DNA of 64,000 bases from Polynucleobacter nymphae (GCF_018882155.1 NZ_JACVPA010000001.1:310001-374000); one strand, 5' to 3'; counted from the stretch's first letter, positions 16,769 to 27,558 are shown. A program made the numbers and translations. Notes: generated from the letters alone by a model not told the origin.

Positions 16769-17422
16769 ATGGATATGGATGCCATTCTTCTTTCTTTAAA
16801 GCTTGCCTTATGGACTCTCGTCCTCATTCTGCCTTTTGGCATCTGGGTTGCCCATAGGCTCCAAAAGGCAGGTAAAAGCAAGTCGTGGATTGAGGCAGGT
16901 TTAGCGTTGCCTCTTGTTCTGCCGCCCACGGTCTTGGGTTATTACCTTTTAGTAGGTCTCAGTGGCAAAAGCTTTTTGGGCATTCCACTGGTATTTTCTT
17001 TTACGGGCATTCTGATTGCCTCCCTGATCGTCAATTTGCCATTTGCTATCCAACCAATCCAGCGTGCTTTTGAGGCTATAAACCCAGAAATTATTGAGGC
17101 TGCCCAAGTCAGCGGGCTCTCTAATTGGCAGATCTTTCGCTTAATAGAATTGCCGCTGGCATGGCGTGGTATCACTAGCGCGGCAGTTCTCACCTTTGCC
17201 CACACTCTCGGAGAGTTCGGTGTGATCCTGATGGTCGGGGGCGCTATCCCTGGTGAAACTAAAACGGCATCCATTGCTATTTATGACAAGGTACAAAGTT
17301 TTGACACTGCTGGTGCTGGTGTCCTCTCGTTAATCTTATTAGGCACTTCACTGATAGCGATTGCCATTTCCTATGGCGTCTTTGGGCGGCAACCCTCACG
17401 GACTCAAGGGCGGGAAAGCTAA
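16769..17422 (+). CDS. modB: Molybdate ABC transporter permease ModB
   Basis: Inner-membrane permease of about 217 aa with five to six helices. The EAA-type cytoplasmic loop AAQVSGLSNWQIFRLIELPLAWRGI (in part, ~112-136) contacts the ATPase. LPLVLPPTVLGYYLL and THTLGEFGVILMVGG-like segments are typical of ModB. Three close starts exist (TTG 16766, ATG 16769, ATG 16775), none with a clear ribosome site; 16769 is a compromise. The stop overlaps modC by one base (TAATG). No modA gene is present beside it. Confidence 0.92.
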   Translation: MDMDAILLSLKLALWTLVLILPFGIWVAHRLQKAGKSKSWIEAGLALPLVLPPTVLGYYLLVGLSGKSFLGIPLVFSFTGILIASLIVNLPFAIQPIQRAFEAINPEIIEAAQVSGLSNWQIFRLIELPLAWRGITSAAVLTFAHTLGEFGVILMVGGAIPGETKTASIAIYDKVQSFDTAGAGVLSLILLGTSLIAIAISYGVFGRQPSRTQGRES

Positions 17423-18528
17423 TGCTCAAGATTAAGCTATCACAAGCAACTCCCAATCCATTGCAACTCAGTCTTGAGTGCACATCCGGGGAGCTTCACG
17501 CTTTGGTCGGCCCATCCGGTAGCGGCAAGACAACTGCATTGCGGACGATCGCTGGGCTAAATAATGCAACAACTGGAAGTATTGAATGCAATGGTGAACT
17601 TTGGTTTGAGGCCAATGAGATCAATGGCCTTACTACCTCACTTAGTCCTGCTGAGCGCTCTTGCGGATTTTTATTCCAACAATATGCACTCTTCCCACAC
17701 TTGTCTGCACTGGAGAATGTGTGTATTCCGCTCTATAACTCAATAGTAGGACTTGCAGAACGTCAAGCACAGGCCGGGCAATGGCTTAATCGCATGGGTA
17801 TCGGCGAACTAGCTCATCGCATGCCCCATCAACTATCAGGGGGTCAACAGCAACGCGTTGCACTCGCAAGAGCCTTGGCAAGATCGCCCAAAATCTTATT
17901 ATTAGATGAGCCTTTTTCTGCAGTAGATGCTCCAACACGTCAAGGTCTGTATAAAACTTTAGCTGAGCTTCGCAAAGATTTAAATATTCCGATTCTCTTG
18001 GTTACTCATGATCTGCGCGAAGCAGATTTATTAGCAGATCGTATTACCGTCATTGATCGAGGGGTTGGCTTGCAAACCGCTCCACCTCAAGTGCTTTTCC
18101 AAAGACCCAGAAACTCTCGTGTTGCAGAGCTAGTAGGTATCAATAATAAGTTTAAAGGTGTGTTTACTGAGGGTAAGCTGACATGGGATGGCTGCAATCA
18201 AGTATTTGAAGTGATCGATAAGGGCAAGATCCCGCCAAATACTCCGGTTGCCTGGGTTATTCCGGCAGATGGCCTAAGCCTTTATAAGCAATCAAGTGCG
18301 ACAACTATTGAGGCCCATGTAGAGCAGATCAGCACATTAGGACAAATCGCAGTCATTCAACTTCTACTAAACAATGCTAGCCATACGCTTACCTGGGAAG
18401 CTTCAGCGGCAGAAGTAATGCGCTTGGAATTAGAGGTGGGCAAAAATACTCATGTTCAAATTGATGGTGGCAAGATTCACATCATGCCGCTACGCCCCAT
18501 CAATGATCCACGCCGCTTTACTTCCTAG
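17422..18528 (+). CDS. modC: Molybdate ABC transporter ATP-binding protein ModC
   Basis: ATPase of 368 aa: Walker A GPSGSGKTTAL (~31-41), Q-loop FLFQQYALFPHL, signature LSGGQQQRVALARAL, Walker B ILLLDEPFSAVD and switch VTHDLREADLL. The last ~120 residues form a regulatory C-terminal domain with a TOBE-like fold, as in ModC/CysA-type ATPases. Energises molybdate import with ModB. Coupled to modB by a TAATG overlap. Convergent with the following methyltransferase, with an 11-base overlap of coding ends. Confidence 0.92.
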   Translation: MLKIKLSQATPNPLQLSLECTSGELHALVGPSGSGKTTALRTIAGLNNATTGSIECNGELWFEANEINGLTTSLSPAERSCGFLFQQYALFPHLSALENVCIPLYNSIVGLAERQAQAGQWLNRMGIGELAHRMPHQLSGGQQQRVALARALARSPKILLLDEPFSAVDAPTRQGLYKTLAELRKDLNIPILLVTHDLREADLLADRITVIDRGVGLQTAPPQVLFQRPRNSRVAELVGINNKFKGVFTEGKLTWDGCNQVFEVIDKGKIPPNTPVAWVIPADGLSLYKQSSATTIEAHVEQISTLGQIAVIQLLLNNASHTLTWEASAAEVMRLELEVGKNTHVQIDGGKIHIMPLRPINDPRRFTS

Positions 18529-19186
18529 CGACAAGACCCAATAAAGCAGAGATACCTGCATGTCTCGCACCTTCATTGAGCTCTTTTTCATAGCAGCGTA
18601 AATCTAGTATTTGAAATTCTTTTACATGATCTCGAATGATGTTCTCTGTATAGAGGTGATCTTTTAAAGATGGGCCGCCTGTTTTATATTCAAGCTGCTT
18701 TAGCGTATAGCCTTGCAATATCAAGATACCGCCAGGTTTTAGGGCTTTATGCGCTTGCTTGAAGATGCGAGCTCGCATTTGTGGTTCAGCAAACTGAATA
18801 AAAATCCCAATCACTGCATCATATGTATTTTCTTGCCAGTCAAAGCAATCAGTATCTGATAGTGAATAAGCGATCTCTACTTGATTATCTGTAGCAAACT
18901 GCTTTGCCTTTTGTAGGGCGATGTCAGAGACGTCAAAACCAACCACTTGCATGCCTTGCTTGGCTAGCCAAACACCATTTCGGCCTTCGCCATCAGCAAT
19001 ACAAAGAACTTTTTGGTTTGGCTTTAAATAAGTCTTAGCTTGCAGGACGAGATATTCATTTGGCTCTTTACCAAAGATAAATTCTTCTTTATCAAAGCGT
19101 TTGTTCCAAAACTCTTTAGCATCATCAAAGTTCAGGTACTCACTTTGATGAACTTGATTATTTTTTGAGTCCGCCAACGAGATCAC
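18518..19186 (-). CDS. Class I SAM-dependent methyltransferase
   Basis: Protein of 222 aa. The SAM-binding motif CIADGEGRNGVWLAKQG lies at ~61-77, followed by VVGFDVSDIAL (motif II) and DAVIGIFIQF. The start NFDDAKEFWNKRF and FIFGKEPNEYL resemble TehB/thiopurine-methyltransferase-like proteins. The substrate cannot be read from the sequence. No ATG is available near the N terminus; the GTG at 19186 overlaps the end of metZ by 29 bases, and a TTG three codons later is an alternative. It is the last gene of the long minus-strand run. Confidence 0.8.
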   Translation of the reverse strand: MISLADSKNNQVHQSEYLNFDDAKEFWNKRFDKEEFIFGKEPNEYLVLQAKTYLKPNQKVLCIADGEGRNGVWLAKQGMQVVGFDVSDIALQKAKQFATDNQVEIAYSLSDTDCFDWQENTYDAVIGIFIQFAEPQMRARIFKQAHKALKPGGILILQGYTLKQLEYKTGGPSLKDHLYTENIIRDHVKEFQILDLRCYEKELNEGARHAGISALLGLVARK

Positions 19187-20366
19187 TCTTTAAATCGTTA
19201 ATGTTTTCAAGACCAACCGCAATTCGCACTAAGCCGTCAGTAATGCCGGCAGCTTTTCTTGCTTCAGGAGATACCCGGCAATGGGTAGTCGTCGCTGGAT
19301 TGGTAATCGTTGTGCGTGTATCACCTAGGTTTGCAGTGATTGAGCAGAGCTTCGTTTGATTAATCAATTTAAAGGCTGCCTTCTTGCCACCCTTTAGGGT
19401 GAAAGACACAATTGCTCCCCCTGCTTTTTGCTGGCGTTTTGCTAAAGCGTGTTGAGGATGGGATAGGAGGCCAGGATGATATACGCGTTCAACACCAGGC
19501 TGCTTTTCTAGCCACTGAGCTAGGGCGAGCGCATTTTGACTCTGTTGCTTCATGCGAAGCTCTAAAGTCTCCAATCCCTTTAGGAATACCCAGGCATTAA
19601 ATGCAGACAAGGTTGGTCCTGCTGTGCGCACGTAAGGGAATACTTTGCCCATGATGAAATCTTTGCTACCCACAATTGCACCGCCAACCATCCTGCCTTG
19701 GCCATCTAAATACTTGGTTGCTGAATGAATCACTACATCAGCACCAAGAGCCAATGGCTTTTGCAAAGCTGGTGTGCAAAAACAGTTATCCACCGCAAAT
19801 AAGACCTTTGCTTTCTTAGCAATCTTGGAGATGGCTTTAATGTCCGCAATCTCAGTCAAAGGATTAGATGGTGTCTCTAAATAGAAGAGTTTGGTATTTG
19901 GCTGAACAGCAGATTGCCATGACTTGGTATCAGCCAAATCAACATAAGTTGTTGTAATCCCAAAGCGACCCAAAATATTGGTAAACAACTGAACTGTTGC
20001 ACCAAACACTGAGCGGGAGCAAACTACATGGTCACCCGCTTGCAGATGCGCCATTGCCATTGTCAAAATAGCGGACATACCTGATGCAGTTGCAATACAA
20101 GCTTCACCACCTTCTAGAGCAGCCAAGCGATCCTGGAACATGCTGACAGTGGGATTGGTAAAGCGAGAATAAATAAAGCCTTGATCTGCATGGGCAAAAC
20201 CATCAGCAGCTAATTCAGCACTATCAAAGCAAAAGCTTGAAGTCAGAAACATCGCCTCTGAATGTTCTTGATATTCAGCGGTACGACGAGTGCCAGCACG
20301 GACCGCTAAGGTCTCGAGTGCCAGCTTAGAAAAATCGGGGTTTTTACGTATGGTTTTGCTTTTCAT
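19158..20366 (-). CDS. metZ: O-succinylhomoserine sulfhydrylase
   Basis: PLP enzyme of 402 aa of the Cys/Met metabolism family. It makes homocysteine from O-succinylhomoserine and sulfide. The lysine that binds PLP lies in HSATKYLDGQGRMVGG, and phosphate-binding residues in ATASGMSAIL. The YSRFTNPTVSMFQDRLAALEG block and context fit MetZ rather than cystathionine gamma-synthase. It lies 60 bases after purF, the usual betaproteobacterial order. I saw no SAM riboswitch in that spacer. Confidence 0.92.
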   Translation of the reverse strand: MKSKTIRKNPDFSKLALETLAVRAGTRRTAEYQEHSEAMFLTSSFCFDSAELAADGFAHADQGFIYSRFTNPTVSMFQDRLAALEGGEACIATASGMSAILTMAMAHLQAGDHVVCSRSVFGATVQLFTNILGRFGITTTYVDLADTKSWQSAVQPNTKLFYLETPSNPLTEIADIKAISKIAKKAKVLFAVDNCFCTPALQKPLALGADVVIHSATKYLDGQGRMVGGAIVGSKDFIMGKVFPYVRTAGPTLSAFNAWVFLKGLETLELRMKQQSQNALALAQWLEKQPGVERVYHPGLLSHPQHALAKRQQKAGGAIVSFTLKGGKKAAFKLINQTKLCSITANLGDTRTTITNPATTTHCRVSPEARKAAGITDGLVRIAVGLENINDLKSDLVGGLKK

Positions 20367-20426
20367 ACTGCTATTTTGACACCGAATTGCCCATTTGCCT
20401 CGTGTAAGGCAAATTCTTGTCGCTTT

Positions 20427-21965
20427 TTAGTCTTCGGTGGCCAAATGCAGATGAAGCTGGGAGGTAGCAAAGTCGCTTGAATCACGCTGACGATCCGCTT
20501 TAGCTGCAGAGGTATTTCTGGCGGCCTCTAGAGCATCAAGATAGGAATCCGTGATATCCCCAGTGATGTAATTGCCATCAAAGCAGGAGGCCTCAAAGTT
20601 CTTAATATTGGGATTAATATCGCGAACCGCCTGCTTCATATCTTCCACACTTTGATAAATCAATTGATCAGCACCAATCATCTTATTGATTTCTTCATCG
20701 GTACGACCGTAAGCAACTAGCTCGCTGCGGGTTGGCATATCAATACCGTACACGTTCGGGAAGCGCACAGGTGGTGCTGCTGATGCAAAGATGACTTTCT
20801 TGGCACCAGACTCACGCGCCATTTGCACGATCTCAAATGAAGTAGTACCACGCACAATCGAGTCATCCACAATCAACACTGTTTTATCTTTGAACTCGAT
20901 ACGCATGGCATTGAGCTTTTGACGTACTGACTTCTTCCGTACCTCTTGACCAGGCATGATGAAGGTACGACCAATATAGCGATTCTTAAAAAAGCCTTCA
21001 CGGTAATCTACGCCTAAATTCTTGGCCACCTGCATTGCTGCTGGACGACTTGAATCTGGAATCGGCATCACCACATCGATCTCATCGACATTGGTTACTT
21101 TACGAATCTTCTCAGCCAGATAATCACCCATGCGCATCCGCACGTTATAGACAATCACGCCATCAATTGTGGAGTCTGGACGAGCCATATAAACGTATTC
21201 AAAAATACAAGGTGTCAGAACAGCGTTAGGCACACATTGACGTGAATAGAAATTGCCATCCAGGTCAATATAAATTGCCTCACCTGGGTTCACATCACGT
21301 ACAAAGGTAAAACCTAAACCTTCAAGCGCTACTGACTCTGATGTGATCATCCACTCAGGACCTTGCGGTGTATCAATGCGACCAAGGCATAAAGGACGAA
21401 TACCAAATGGATCGCGGAATGCTAATAAGCCATAACCAGCGATCATAGAAACTACGGCGTAAGAACCTTTGACGCGATTGGTAACCCCAGTAACTGCATT
21501 AAACATAGCACTCTCATCTAAAGCAGCACTATTAGTTTCTTTTTGAAGCTCATCAGCCAAGACATTTAATAAGACTTCTGTATCAGAGCTGGTATTAATA
21601 TGACGACGATCACGGTAAGCCATCTCAACACGCAAGCTTGGTGCATTGGTAAGATTACCGTTGTGCGCCAAAACAATGCCGTATGGAGCGCTGACGTAAA
21701 AAGGCTGAGCCTCTTCTTCGCTGCTAGCTGAACCGGCTGTTGGGTAGCGGACTTGACCAATACCAGCATTACCTACCAAGCTGCGCATATTGCGCGTTCT
21801 AAATACGTCGCGCACGAGGCCGTTAGCCTTATGCATGGTGAACGAGTTACCGTTCATGGTTGCGATACCAGCTGCATCTTGCCCGCGATGTTGCAAGAGC
21901 AACAAAGCATCATAGAGAAGTTGATTTACTGGTGAGTGGGAAATAGCTCCGACGACGCCGCACAT
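20427..21965 (-). CDS. purF: Amidophosphoribosyltransferase
   Basis: Enzyme of 512 aa for the first step of purine synthesis, PRPP plus glutamine to phosphoribosylamine. The N terminus MCGVVGAISH has Cys2 as the glutaminase nucleophile after Met removal, with no propeptide, as in the E. coli type. RGQDAAGIAT and the QVRYPTAG motif follow. The PRPP-binding loop is VLIVDDSIVRGTT (~365-377). Starts 4 bases after cvpA, an association conserved since E. coli. Confidence 0.97.
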   Translation of the reverse strand: MCGVVGAISHSPVNQLLYDALLLLQHRGQDAAGIATMNGNSFTMHKANGLVRDVFRTRNMRSLVGNAGIGQVRYPTAGSASSEEEAQPFYVSAPYGIVLAHNGNLTNAPSLRVEMAYRDRRHINTSSDTEVLLNVLADELQKETNSAALDESAMFNAVTGVTNRVKGSYAVVSMIAGYGLLAFRDPFGIRPLCLGRIDTPQGPEWMITSESVALEGLGFTFVRDVNPGEAIYIDLDGNFYSRQCVPNAVLTPCIFEYVYMARPDSTIDGVIVYNVRMRMGDYLAEKIRKVTNVDEIDVVMPIPDSSRPAAMQVAKNLGVDYREGFFKNRYIGRTFIMPGQEVRKKSVRQKLNAMRIEFKDKTVLIVDDSIVRGTTSFEIVQMARESGAKKVIFASAAPPVRFPNVYGIDMPTRSELVAYGRTDEEINKMIGADQLIYQSVEDMKQAVRDINPNIKNFEASCFDGNYITGDITDSYLDALEAARNTSAAKADRQRDSSDFATSQLHLHLATED

Positions 21966-21969
21966 ATCT

Positions 21970-22536
21970 CTAGCTTCCTATTGTTAATTTAGGATTAATG
22001 GTAGGTGTTACTTTGGGCATTGCATCACCCAATTGCTTAGCCCAGTCGGCTGGTAGCCAACCTTTAATTAAACCCGTTGCCATATCCATGGCCGGTCTTG
22101 TGATGGCATTTTTCCAGGCCACACTTTGCGGAATCGGTGTCAATGCGGCTAAGGTTGCCAAAATGACCACAATCAAGCCGCCACGTACTAGACCAAAAAC
22201 CAATCCCAAGAATCGATCTGTCAGACTTAAACCTGCTGACAAGATCATTTTTTGTACTAGCCCGCCAAATAATCCACAAACAATCAAAGTCAATATAAAT
22301 AGGATGAGGAAACTGACACCAAGATTAAGCAGCTCGTCTAGATGGAAGGCAGAAAGCCATTCAGTAGCAAGGTAATTTGTATAGTGATAAGCGACCCATG
22401 CAGCTGCAAACCAAGATGCTAGAGCGAGGACTTCTTTAAATAAGCCGCGAGAGATACCTACTAAGGCAGACACCAAGAGCACAACTAGGGTGAAATAATC
22501 CACCGGTGTTAATTTTAAGGTGGATAAGTATTCCAT
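21970..22536 (-). CDS. cvpA: CvpA family membrane protein
   Basis: Protein of 188 aa with four hydrophobic helices (~15-35, 38-58, 72-96, 108-130). The N-terminal block DYFTLVVLLVSALVGISRG and the later SLTDRFLGLVFGLVRGG are typical of CvpA. The family is required for colicin V production in E. coli and influences envelope homeostasis; its precise biochemical role is unknown. Start ATG overlaps the SPOR gene stop by one base (TAATG). Confidence 0.93.
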   Translation of the reverse strand: MEYLSTLKLTPVDYFTLVVLLVSALVGISRGLFKEVLALASWFAAAWVAYHYTNYLATEWLSAFHLDELLNLGVSFLILFILTLIVCGLFGGLVQKMILSAGLSLTDRFLGLVFGLVRGGLIVVILATLAALTPIPQSVAWKNAITRPAMDMATGLIKGWLPADWAKQLGDAMPKVTPTINPKLTIGS

Positions 22537-23303
22537 TACTGTTTACCAGTCTCGACGAGTCTTGGTGATAGACCCATCGCCTTAATTTTCTTTTCTGCCG
22601 CTTCTGCAGAATCTTTATCGGCATAGGGGCCGGCACGAAGAACATAGAGCTTAGTGCCATCGCTACCATTTTTATTCAACACGTAGTTTGGAATCTTTTG
22701 CTCTTTGAGTTTTGCAATCCAGCCATTAGCGCGCTCTTCTGAAGCAAATGCACCAATCTGAATGACATATTTTCCTGAGCCGCTAGCTGCAGTATTAGTG
22801 GCGCTGTTACTAGCTCCATTAGTGGGGGCAGCAACAATTTCTTCTCCAGCAGCTAAGCCCAATCCGGGAGCTTTGTTAGGAGGAGGTGTTGGCTTGGATT
22901 CAACTTTAGCCTCTACCTTTGGCTCTGGAGCAGGTACAACTTTAGGAGCTTCTTTTATAGGCTCCGCAACTACTTTAGGCTTATCTTCAGGCTTTGCATC
23001 AGTACCTGGAATGGGTAAGCTGGTCACGATATTGACAGCGATATCGTTGGGGGCTAATTTAGGACTGTTATCCAAAATACGCGGTAGACCAACTACGGCG
23101 ATGAGGACTAATACAGCAGCACCAATCAGACGGTGGCGCGCTCTTTGTTGTTCTGGATCTTCTGTAAGGGCAATTTCTTCTGCTTCAGCATTTCGTTGAA
23201 AACTGCGTGGGGCTGCACGTTTAGCGGAGCGCCTTCCCACTGAACCTATATCAAGGTCATCAGCCTGTGTTTTTCGCTTAAAGAAGCTCGGTAAACGAAT
23301 CAT
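22536..23303 (-). CDS. SPOR domain-containing protein (DedD-like)
   Basis: Protein of 255 aa. It has a cytoplasmic N terminus rich in K and R, a single membrane helix (~59-76), a long P/K/V/E-rich linker (~95-150) and a C-terminal SPOR domain (~175-250; GKYVIQIGAFASEERANGW). SPOR domains bind denuded glycan strands at division septa, so this is probably a divisome-associated protein like DedD. It is in the conserved folC-dedD-cvpA-purF order. The gene starts 3 bases after folC. Confidence 0.92.
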   Translation of the reverse strand: MIRLPSFFKRKTQADDLDIGSVGRRSAKRAAPRSFQRNAEAEEIALTEDPEQQRARHRLIGAAVLVLIAVVGLPRILDNSPKLAPNDIAVNIVTSLPIPGTDAKPEDKPKVVAEPIKEAPKVVPAPEPKVEAKVESKPTPPPNKAPGLGLAAGEEIVAAPTNGASNSATNTAASGSGKYVIQIGAFASEERANGWIAKLKEQKIPNYVLNKNGSDGTKLYVLRAGPYADKDSAEAAEKKIKAMGLSPRLVETGKQ

Positions 23304-23306
23304 GGA

Positions 23307-24659
23307 TCAATGGGCCTGGTTGTTTCGGTAAATCATTACGCCTGCAACGGTATAGAAGGATCCGAAGGTCACAATTCTATCACCCTCACCCGCTTTTGAG
23401 AGCGCTTTTTGATACGCTGCAGCAGGGTCTGGGAAGCATTCAATACCGCCATCAGCCCCTTTTTGAGGCTTGACACCCATAGCCTCAAGCCTGTCTGCCA
23501 GCGCCTGAGCAGTCGCAGCTCTAGGGGTTGGTAAATCAGTGCAAAACCAGAAATCCACGATATCTAAAAAGGGTTTTATCACCCCATCGATATCTTTATC
23601 TGCCATAGCCCCAAAAATAGCGTAGGTATAGGGGTGGTAGCCCATCTTGTCCAATCCTTGAGCCAAAGTAGCGGCGGCATGGGGATTATGGGCCACATCC
23701 AGAACTACAGTGGGTTGGCCAGGTAGCACCTGAAATCGCCCAGGCAACTCAACCATGGCAAAGCCATTGCGAATATCCTGCGCACTCACTGGCAAGCGTT
23801 GGTGTAAAGCCATCAAGGCCGCAATGACAGCAGAAGCGTTCAGAATCTGATTAGCGCCCCGCAAGGCTGGGTAGCCAAGGCCACTAAAGCGTTTCTGACG
23901 ACCTGCCCAACCCCATTGCTGCTTATCGCCCTGGAAGTTGTAATCACGACCTTGTAACCAAAGATCACAATCGAGCTTTTCAGCATGATCGATCAAAGAT
24001 TTCGGAGGAACTGGATCGCCACATACCGCAATTTGCCCTGGACGGAAAATGCCTGCTTTTTCAAAACCAATCGCTTCTCTGGTGCTTCCCAAGAAATCTG
24101 CGTGATCAATGTCAATGCTCGTCACAATGGCGCAATCCGTATCCACAATATTGACAGCATCTAAGCGACCGCCCATACCCACCTCTAATATCACTGCATC
24201 CAAATTGGATTGAGAAAAAAGATGCATGATGGCTAAAGTGGTGAATTCAAAATACGTTAAGGTTGGGGCATCAACTAAACTCACGCGCGCTTTTTCAACG
24301 GCAGCAAAATACTCCAACAAAAGGCTGTCATTGACATCCTGTCCATTAAGGCGAGCACGCTCATTAAATTTCAGTAAGTGTGGTGAGGTATGACAACCGA
24401 CTCGATAGCCAGAAGCCAATAAAATACTTTCGAGATAGGCGCAAGTAGAGCCTTTGCCATTAGTACCAGCAACAGTAATCACTGGGCAATCAAAATAGAG
24501 ATTTAAGGCTGCCTTCACCCGATTGATACGCTCAAGACCCATGTCAATGCCGACAGGATGAGCAGTTTCGAGGTGGCTTAGCCAAGCCTCTAGGCTAGAA
24601 AAAAGAACTGGGGTTTGGTGTGCTGTGCTCAAGCGCTTAAACGGCTGCGCTACCCGCAA
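23307..24659 (-). CDS. folC: Bifunctional folylpolyglutamate synthase/dihydrofolate synthase
   Basis: Mur-ligase family enzyme of 450 aa that makes dihydrofolate and adds glutamates to folates. P-loop [16 protein letters not shown] (~63-78), then [12 protein letters not shown] and the [11 protein letters not shown] block typical of Fol[13 protein letters not shown] opens the C-terminal domain. There is no early ATG. TTG at 24659 overlaps accD by 23 bases; another TTG at 24632 just after the accD stop is equally possible. Confidence 0.93.
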   Translation of the reverse strand: MRVAQPFKRLSTAHQTPVLFSSLEAWLSHLETAHPVGIDMGLERINRVKAALNLYFDCPVITVAGTNGKGSTCAYLESILLASGYRVGCHTSPHLLKFNERARLNGQDVNDSLLLEYFAAVEKARVSLVDAPTLTYFEFTTLAIMHLFSQSNLDAVILEVGMGGRLDAVNIVDTDCAIVTSIDIDHADFLGSTREAIGFEKAGIFRPGQIAVCGDPVPPKSLIDHAEKLDCDLWLQGRDYNFQGDKQQWGWAGRQKRFSGLGYPALRGANQILNASAVIAALMALHQRLPVSAQDIRNGFAMVELPGRFQVLPGQPTVVLDVAHNPHAAATLAQGLDKMGYHPYTYAIFGAMADKDIDGVIKPFLDIVDFWFCTDLPTPRAATAQALADRLEAMGVKPQKGADGGIECFPDPAAAYQKALSKAGEGDRIVTFGSFYTVAGVMIYRNNQAH

Positions 24660-25524
24660 TCGCAGGCTCTGGAAGTTTTTGCAAGAGCGCTAATAGGCGT
24701 GCAATCTCACCGCGCATTTGGCGCCGATCAACAATCATGTCAATACCGCCCTTTTGCATCAAGAACTCAGAGCGCTGAAAACCTTCTGGTAATTTTTCAC
24801 GAACAGTTTGCTCGATCACGCGAGGACCAGCAAAACCAATCAAGGCTTTTGGTTCAGCCATGACTACGTCACCCATAAAGGCGAAGCTTGCAGAAATACC
24901 GCCCATGGTTGGGTCAGTCAGAACACTGATATAGGGCAAACCTTTTTTAGACAGCAAAGTCAACATGGAATTGGTCTTAGCCATCTGAAATAATGACAGC
25001 AAGCTCTCCTGCATCCGTGCGCCACCAGTTGCAGTAATGCAAATGAAGGCACATTTTTTCGCAATGGCCTCTTGCGCACCGCGAGCAAAACGCTCACCCA
25101 CTACAGAGCCCATCGAGCCGCCCATGTATTGAAATTCAAAACAGGCCGTAACCACTGGGATCGCTTCAATCTTGCCACCCATCACGATCAAAGCTTCGGT
25201 TTCGCCAGAGGCGTCATTGGCTTCTTTAATACGATCTGGATATTTTTTAGAATCTTTAAATTTCAGTGGATCGGTTGGGTAGATATCAGCACCGATTTCA
25301 TAACGGCCTTTTGGATCAAGCAAGCTATCCAAACGTTGGCGCGCACCAATACGCATGTGATGGCTGCATTTTGGACAAACTGATAAATTGGCTTCAATGT
25401 CGGTGCTGTAGAGAACTGTTTCACAACTAGGGCACTTAACCCATAATCCTTCTGGTACTGATTTGCGATTCGCAGGATCAGTATGTTGAATTTGGGGTGG
25501 GAGTAATTTATCTATCCAGCTCAT
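24637..25524 (-). CDS. accD: Acetyl-CoA carboxylase carboxyltransferase subunit beta
   Basis: Protein of 295 aa. An N-terminal zinc ribbon (C31, C34, C50, C53) is followed by the crotonase-like carboxyltransferase domain, with [17 protein letters not shown] and [15 protein letters not shown] forming the CoA pocket. With AccA it transfers carboxyl from biotin to acetyl-CoA in fatty acid synthesis. It starts 3 bases after trpA, a linkage seen in many proteobacteria. Confidence 0.97.
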   Translation of the reverse strand: MSWIDKLLPPQIQHTDPANRKSVPEGLWVKCPSCETVLYSTDIEANLSVCPKCSHHMRIGARQRLDSLLDPKGRYEIGADIYPTDPLKFKDSKKYPDRIKEANDASGETEALIVMGGKIEAIPVVTACFEFQYMGGSMGSVVGERFARGAQEAIAKKCAFICITATGGARMQESLLSLFQMAKTNSMLTLLSKKGLPYISVLTDPTMGGISASFAFMGDVVMAEPKALIGFAGPRVIEQTVREKLPEGFQRSEFLMQKGGIDMIVDRRQMRGEIARLLALLQKLPEPAIAGSAAV

Positions 25525-25527
25525 TAG

Positions 25528-26325
25528 TTAACTATCCAATGCATCACGAATCTCACGAATGAAGGTTTCGAGTGATTGTACTGCCTGCCCAGGGGGCGCA
25601 TCCTCCAAAAGACGAATAATGCGGCTGCCAATGACCACTGCATCGGCGCTCTGAGATACTGCCTTGGCGCTAGCGGCATCGCTAATCCCAAAACCCACAG
25701 CAATGGGAATATCCGTCTCTTGACGAATTTTGGGGATGATAGTTGCCACATCTTGGGTATTGAGGTTTGCGCCTCCCGTAACCCCGCGCATGGAGACGTA
25801 ATAGATATAGCCTGAAGCTATTTTGGCCGCCTCTTTAATCCGTTCGGGAGATGACGTTGGCGCTAATAAGAAAATTGGATCAATGCCTGCAACGCGCATA
25901 CGCGCTGCAAAATCAACGCACTCTTCAGGCGGGTAATCTACGATCAGTACACCATCAACTCCAGCTGCTTTTGCTTCAGTTGCAAAACGTTCTGCCCCCA
26001 TTTGCTCAACTGGATTTGCATACCCCATTAAGACCACTGGGGTGTTTGGATCTTGCTTCCGAAATTCCTTCACCATTTCCAAACAAACACGTAATGTAAC
26101 GCCTTGAGTCAATGCACGCTCTGAAGATCTTTGGATCACTGGACCATCGGCCATTGGGTCAGAGAAAGGTACGCCTAACTCAATCAAACTGGAACCACCT
26201 CGCACCAATGCGTGCATCAACTCAACAGTGAACTTTGGATCTGGATCACCTGCAGTAATAAAAGGAATTAATCCTTTTTTACCGCTTGCTTTTAATTCTT
26301 TAAAGAGTGCTGTAATTTTGGACAT
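25528..26325 (-). CDS. trpA: Tryptophan synthase alpha subunit
   Basis: TIM-barrel protein of 265 aa that cleaves indole-3-glycerol phosphate to indole. Catalytic glutamate in [17 protein letters not shown] (~47-63) and catalytic aspartate in [14 protein letters not shown]. The phosphate-binding loop is [12 protein letters not shown]. All expected residues are present and the length is normal. It lies 9 bases after trpB. Confidence 0.97.
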   Translation of the reverse strand: MSKITALFKELKASGKKGLIPFITAGDPDPKFTVELMHALVRGGSSLIELGVPFSDPMADGPVIQRSSERALTQGVTLRVCLEMVKEFRKQDPNTPVVLMGYANPVEQMGAERFATEAKAAGVDGVLIVDYPPEECVDFAARMRVAGIDPIFLLAPTSSPERIKEAAKIASGYIYYVSMRGVTGGANLNTQDVATIIPKIRQETDIPIAVGFGISDAASAKAVSQSADAVVIGSRIIRLLEDAPPGQAVQSLETFIREIRDALDS

Positions 26326-26334
26326 AAACCTTAC

Positions 26335-27528
26335 TTAACCTTCAGAGCCAGTTGCTTGAGCAACGGTATGCATGTCTTTATCACCACGACCAGAAAGATT
26401 AACCAAAATAGTTTTGTCTTGAGGCAAAGTCTTAGCGAGCTTACAAGCATAAGCAATCGCATGAGCCGACTCTAGCGCAGGAATGATGCCTTCAATTTGA
26501 CAGCAATCATGGAAGGCTTTGAGTGCTTCTTCATCAGTAATGGCAACATAGTCAGCGCGACCAGAATCTTTTAACCAAGCATGCTCAGGGCCCACGCCGG
26601 GGTAATCCATGCCAGCAGATACCGAATGCGTTTCAGAAATCTGGCCATTCTCATCTTGCAACAAGTAAGTACGATTACCATGCAATACGCCAGGCTTACC
26701 AACGCATAGTGCTGCTGAGTGTAAGCCACTACCAAGTCCATGACCTGCAGCTTCCACACCAATCAATTTGACTTCTGGGAAATCAATATAAGGATAAAAA
26801 ATGCCCATGGCATTTGAGCCACCGCCAACACAAGCTAATACGAAGTCAGGTTGACGACCAGTCATTTCTGGCATTTGTACTTTGCATTCTTCACCAATTA
26901 CGCTCTGAAAATCTCTCACCATCATTGGATAAGGATGTGGCCCTGCAACAGTACCGATGATGTAGAAAGTATTTTCTACATTAGTAACCCAATCGCGCAT
27001 GGCTTCATTGAGGGCATCTTTTAAGGTTTTGGTACCTGATTCCACGGGAACCACTTTGGCGCCAAGTAGTTTCATGCGGAAGACATTTTGCGCCTGACGG
27101 GCTACGTCAACAGAGCCTTGATAAACCGTGCAGTCTAGACCAAAGCGGGCACAGATGGTTGCTGTAGCAACTCCATGCTGCCCTGCGCCTGTCTCTGCAA
27201 TGATGCGTGGCTTACCCATGCGCTTAGCCAGCATTGCTTGGCCAATCACATTATTAATCTTATGAGCACCCGTATGGTTTAAGTCTTCGCGTTTGAGATA
27301 GATCTGCGCTCCGCCGAGCATTTCACTCCAACGTTTAGCGTGATAAACCGGTGATGGTCTTCCCACGAAGTGTTTGAGCTCGTAATGAAACTCTTCAATA
27401 AATTCTGGGTCGAATTGATATTTAGCATAAGCTGCTTTGAGCTCATCTAATGCAAACATCAATGTCTCAGAAACAAACACACCGCCGTAAGGACCAAAGT
27501 GTCCTCGTGCATCTGGCTTGTCGTACAT
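26335..27528 (-). CDS. trpB: Tryptophan synthase beta subunit
   Basis: PLP enzyme of 397 aa that joins indole and serine. The PLP lysine is in [10 protein letters not shown] (~K90), with the phosphate loop [10 protein letters not shown] and [15 protein letters not shown]. It forms the channelled complex with TrpA encoded directly downstream. It lies 30 bases after trpF. trpE, trpG, trpD and trpC are not in the window, so the trp genes are split. Confidence 0.97.
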   Translation of the reverse strand: MYDKPDARGHFGPYGGVFVSETLMFALDELKAAYAKYQFDPEFIEEFHYELKHFVGRPSPVYHAKRWSEMLGGAQIYLKREDLNHTGAHKINNVIGQAMLAKRMGKPRIIAETGAGQHGVATATICARFGLDCTVYQGSVDVARQAQNVFRMKLLGAKVVPVESGTKTLKDALNEAMRDWVTNVENTFYIIGTVAGPHPYPMMVRDFQSVIGEECKVQMPEMTGRQPDFVLACVGGGSNAMGIFYPYIDFPEVKLIGVEAAGHGLGSGLHSAALCVGKPGVLHGNRTYLLQDENGQISETHSVSAGMDYPGVGPEHAWLKDSGRADYVAITDEEALKAFHDCCQIEGIIPALESAHAIAYACKLAKTLPQDKTILVNLSGRGDKDMHTVAQATGSEG

Positions 27529-27558
27529 AGCTACCTCTTTTGATTTATCTACAGCAAA

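Noticed and set aside
20367..20426. SAM riboswitch before metZ
   Set aside because: The 60-base spacer is too short and lacks recognisable SAM-riboswitch motifs.
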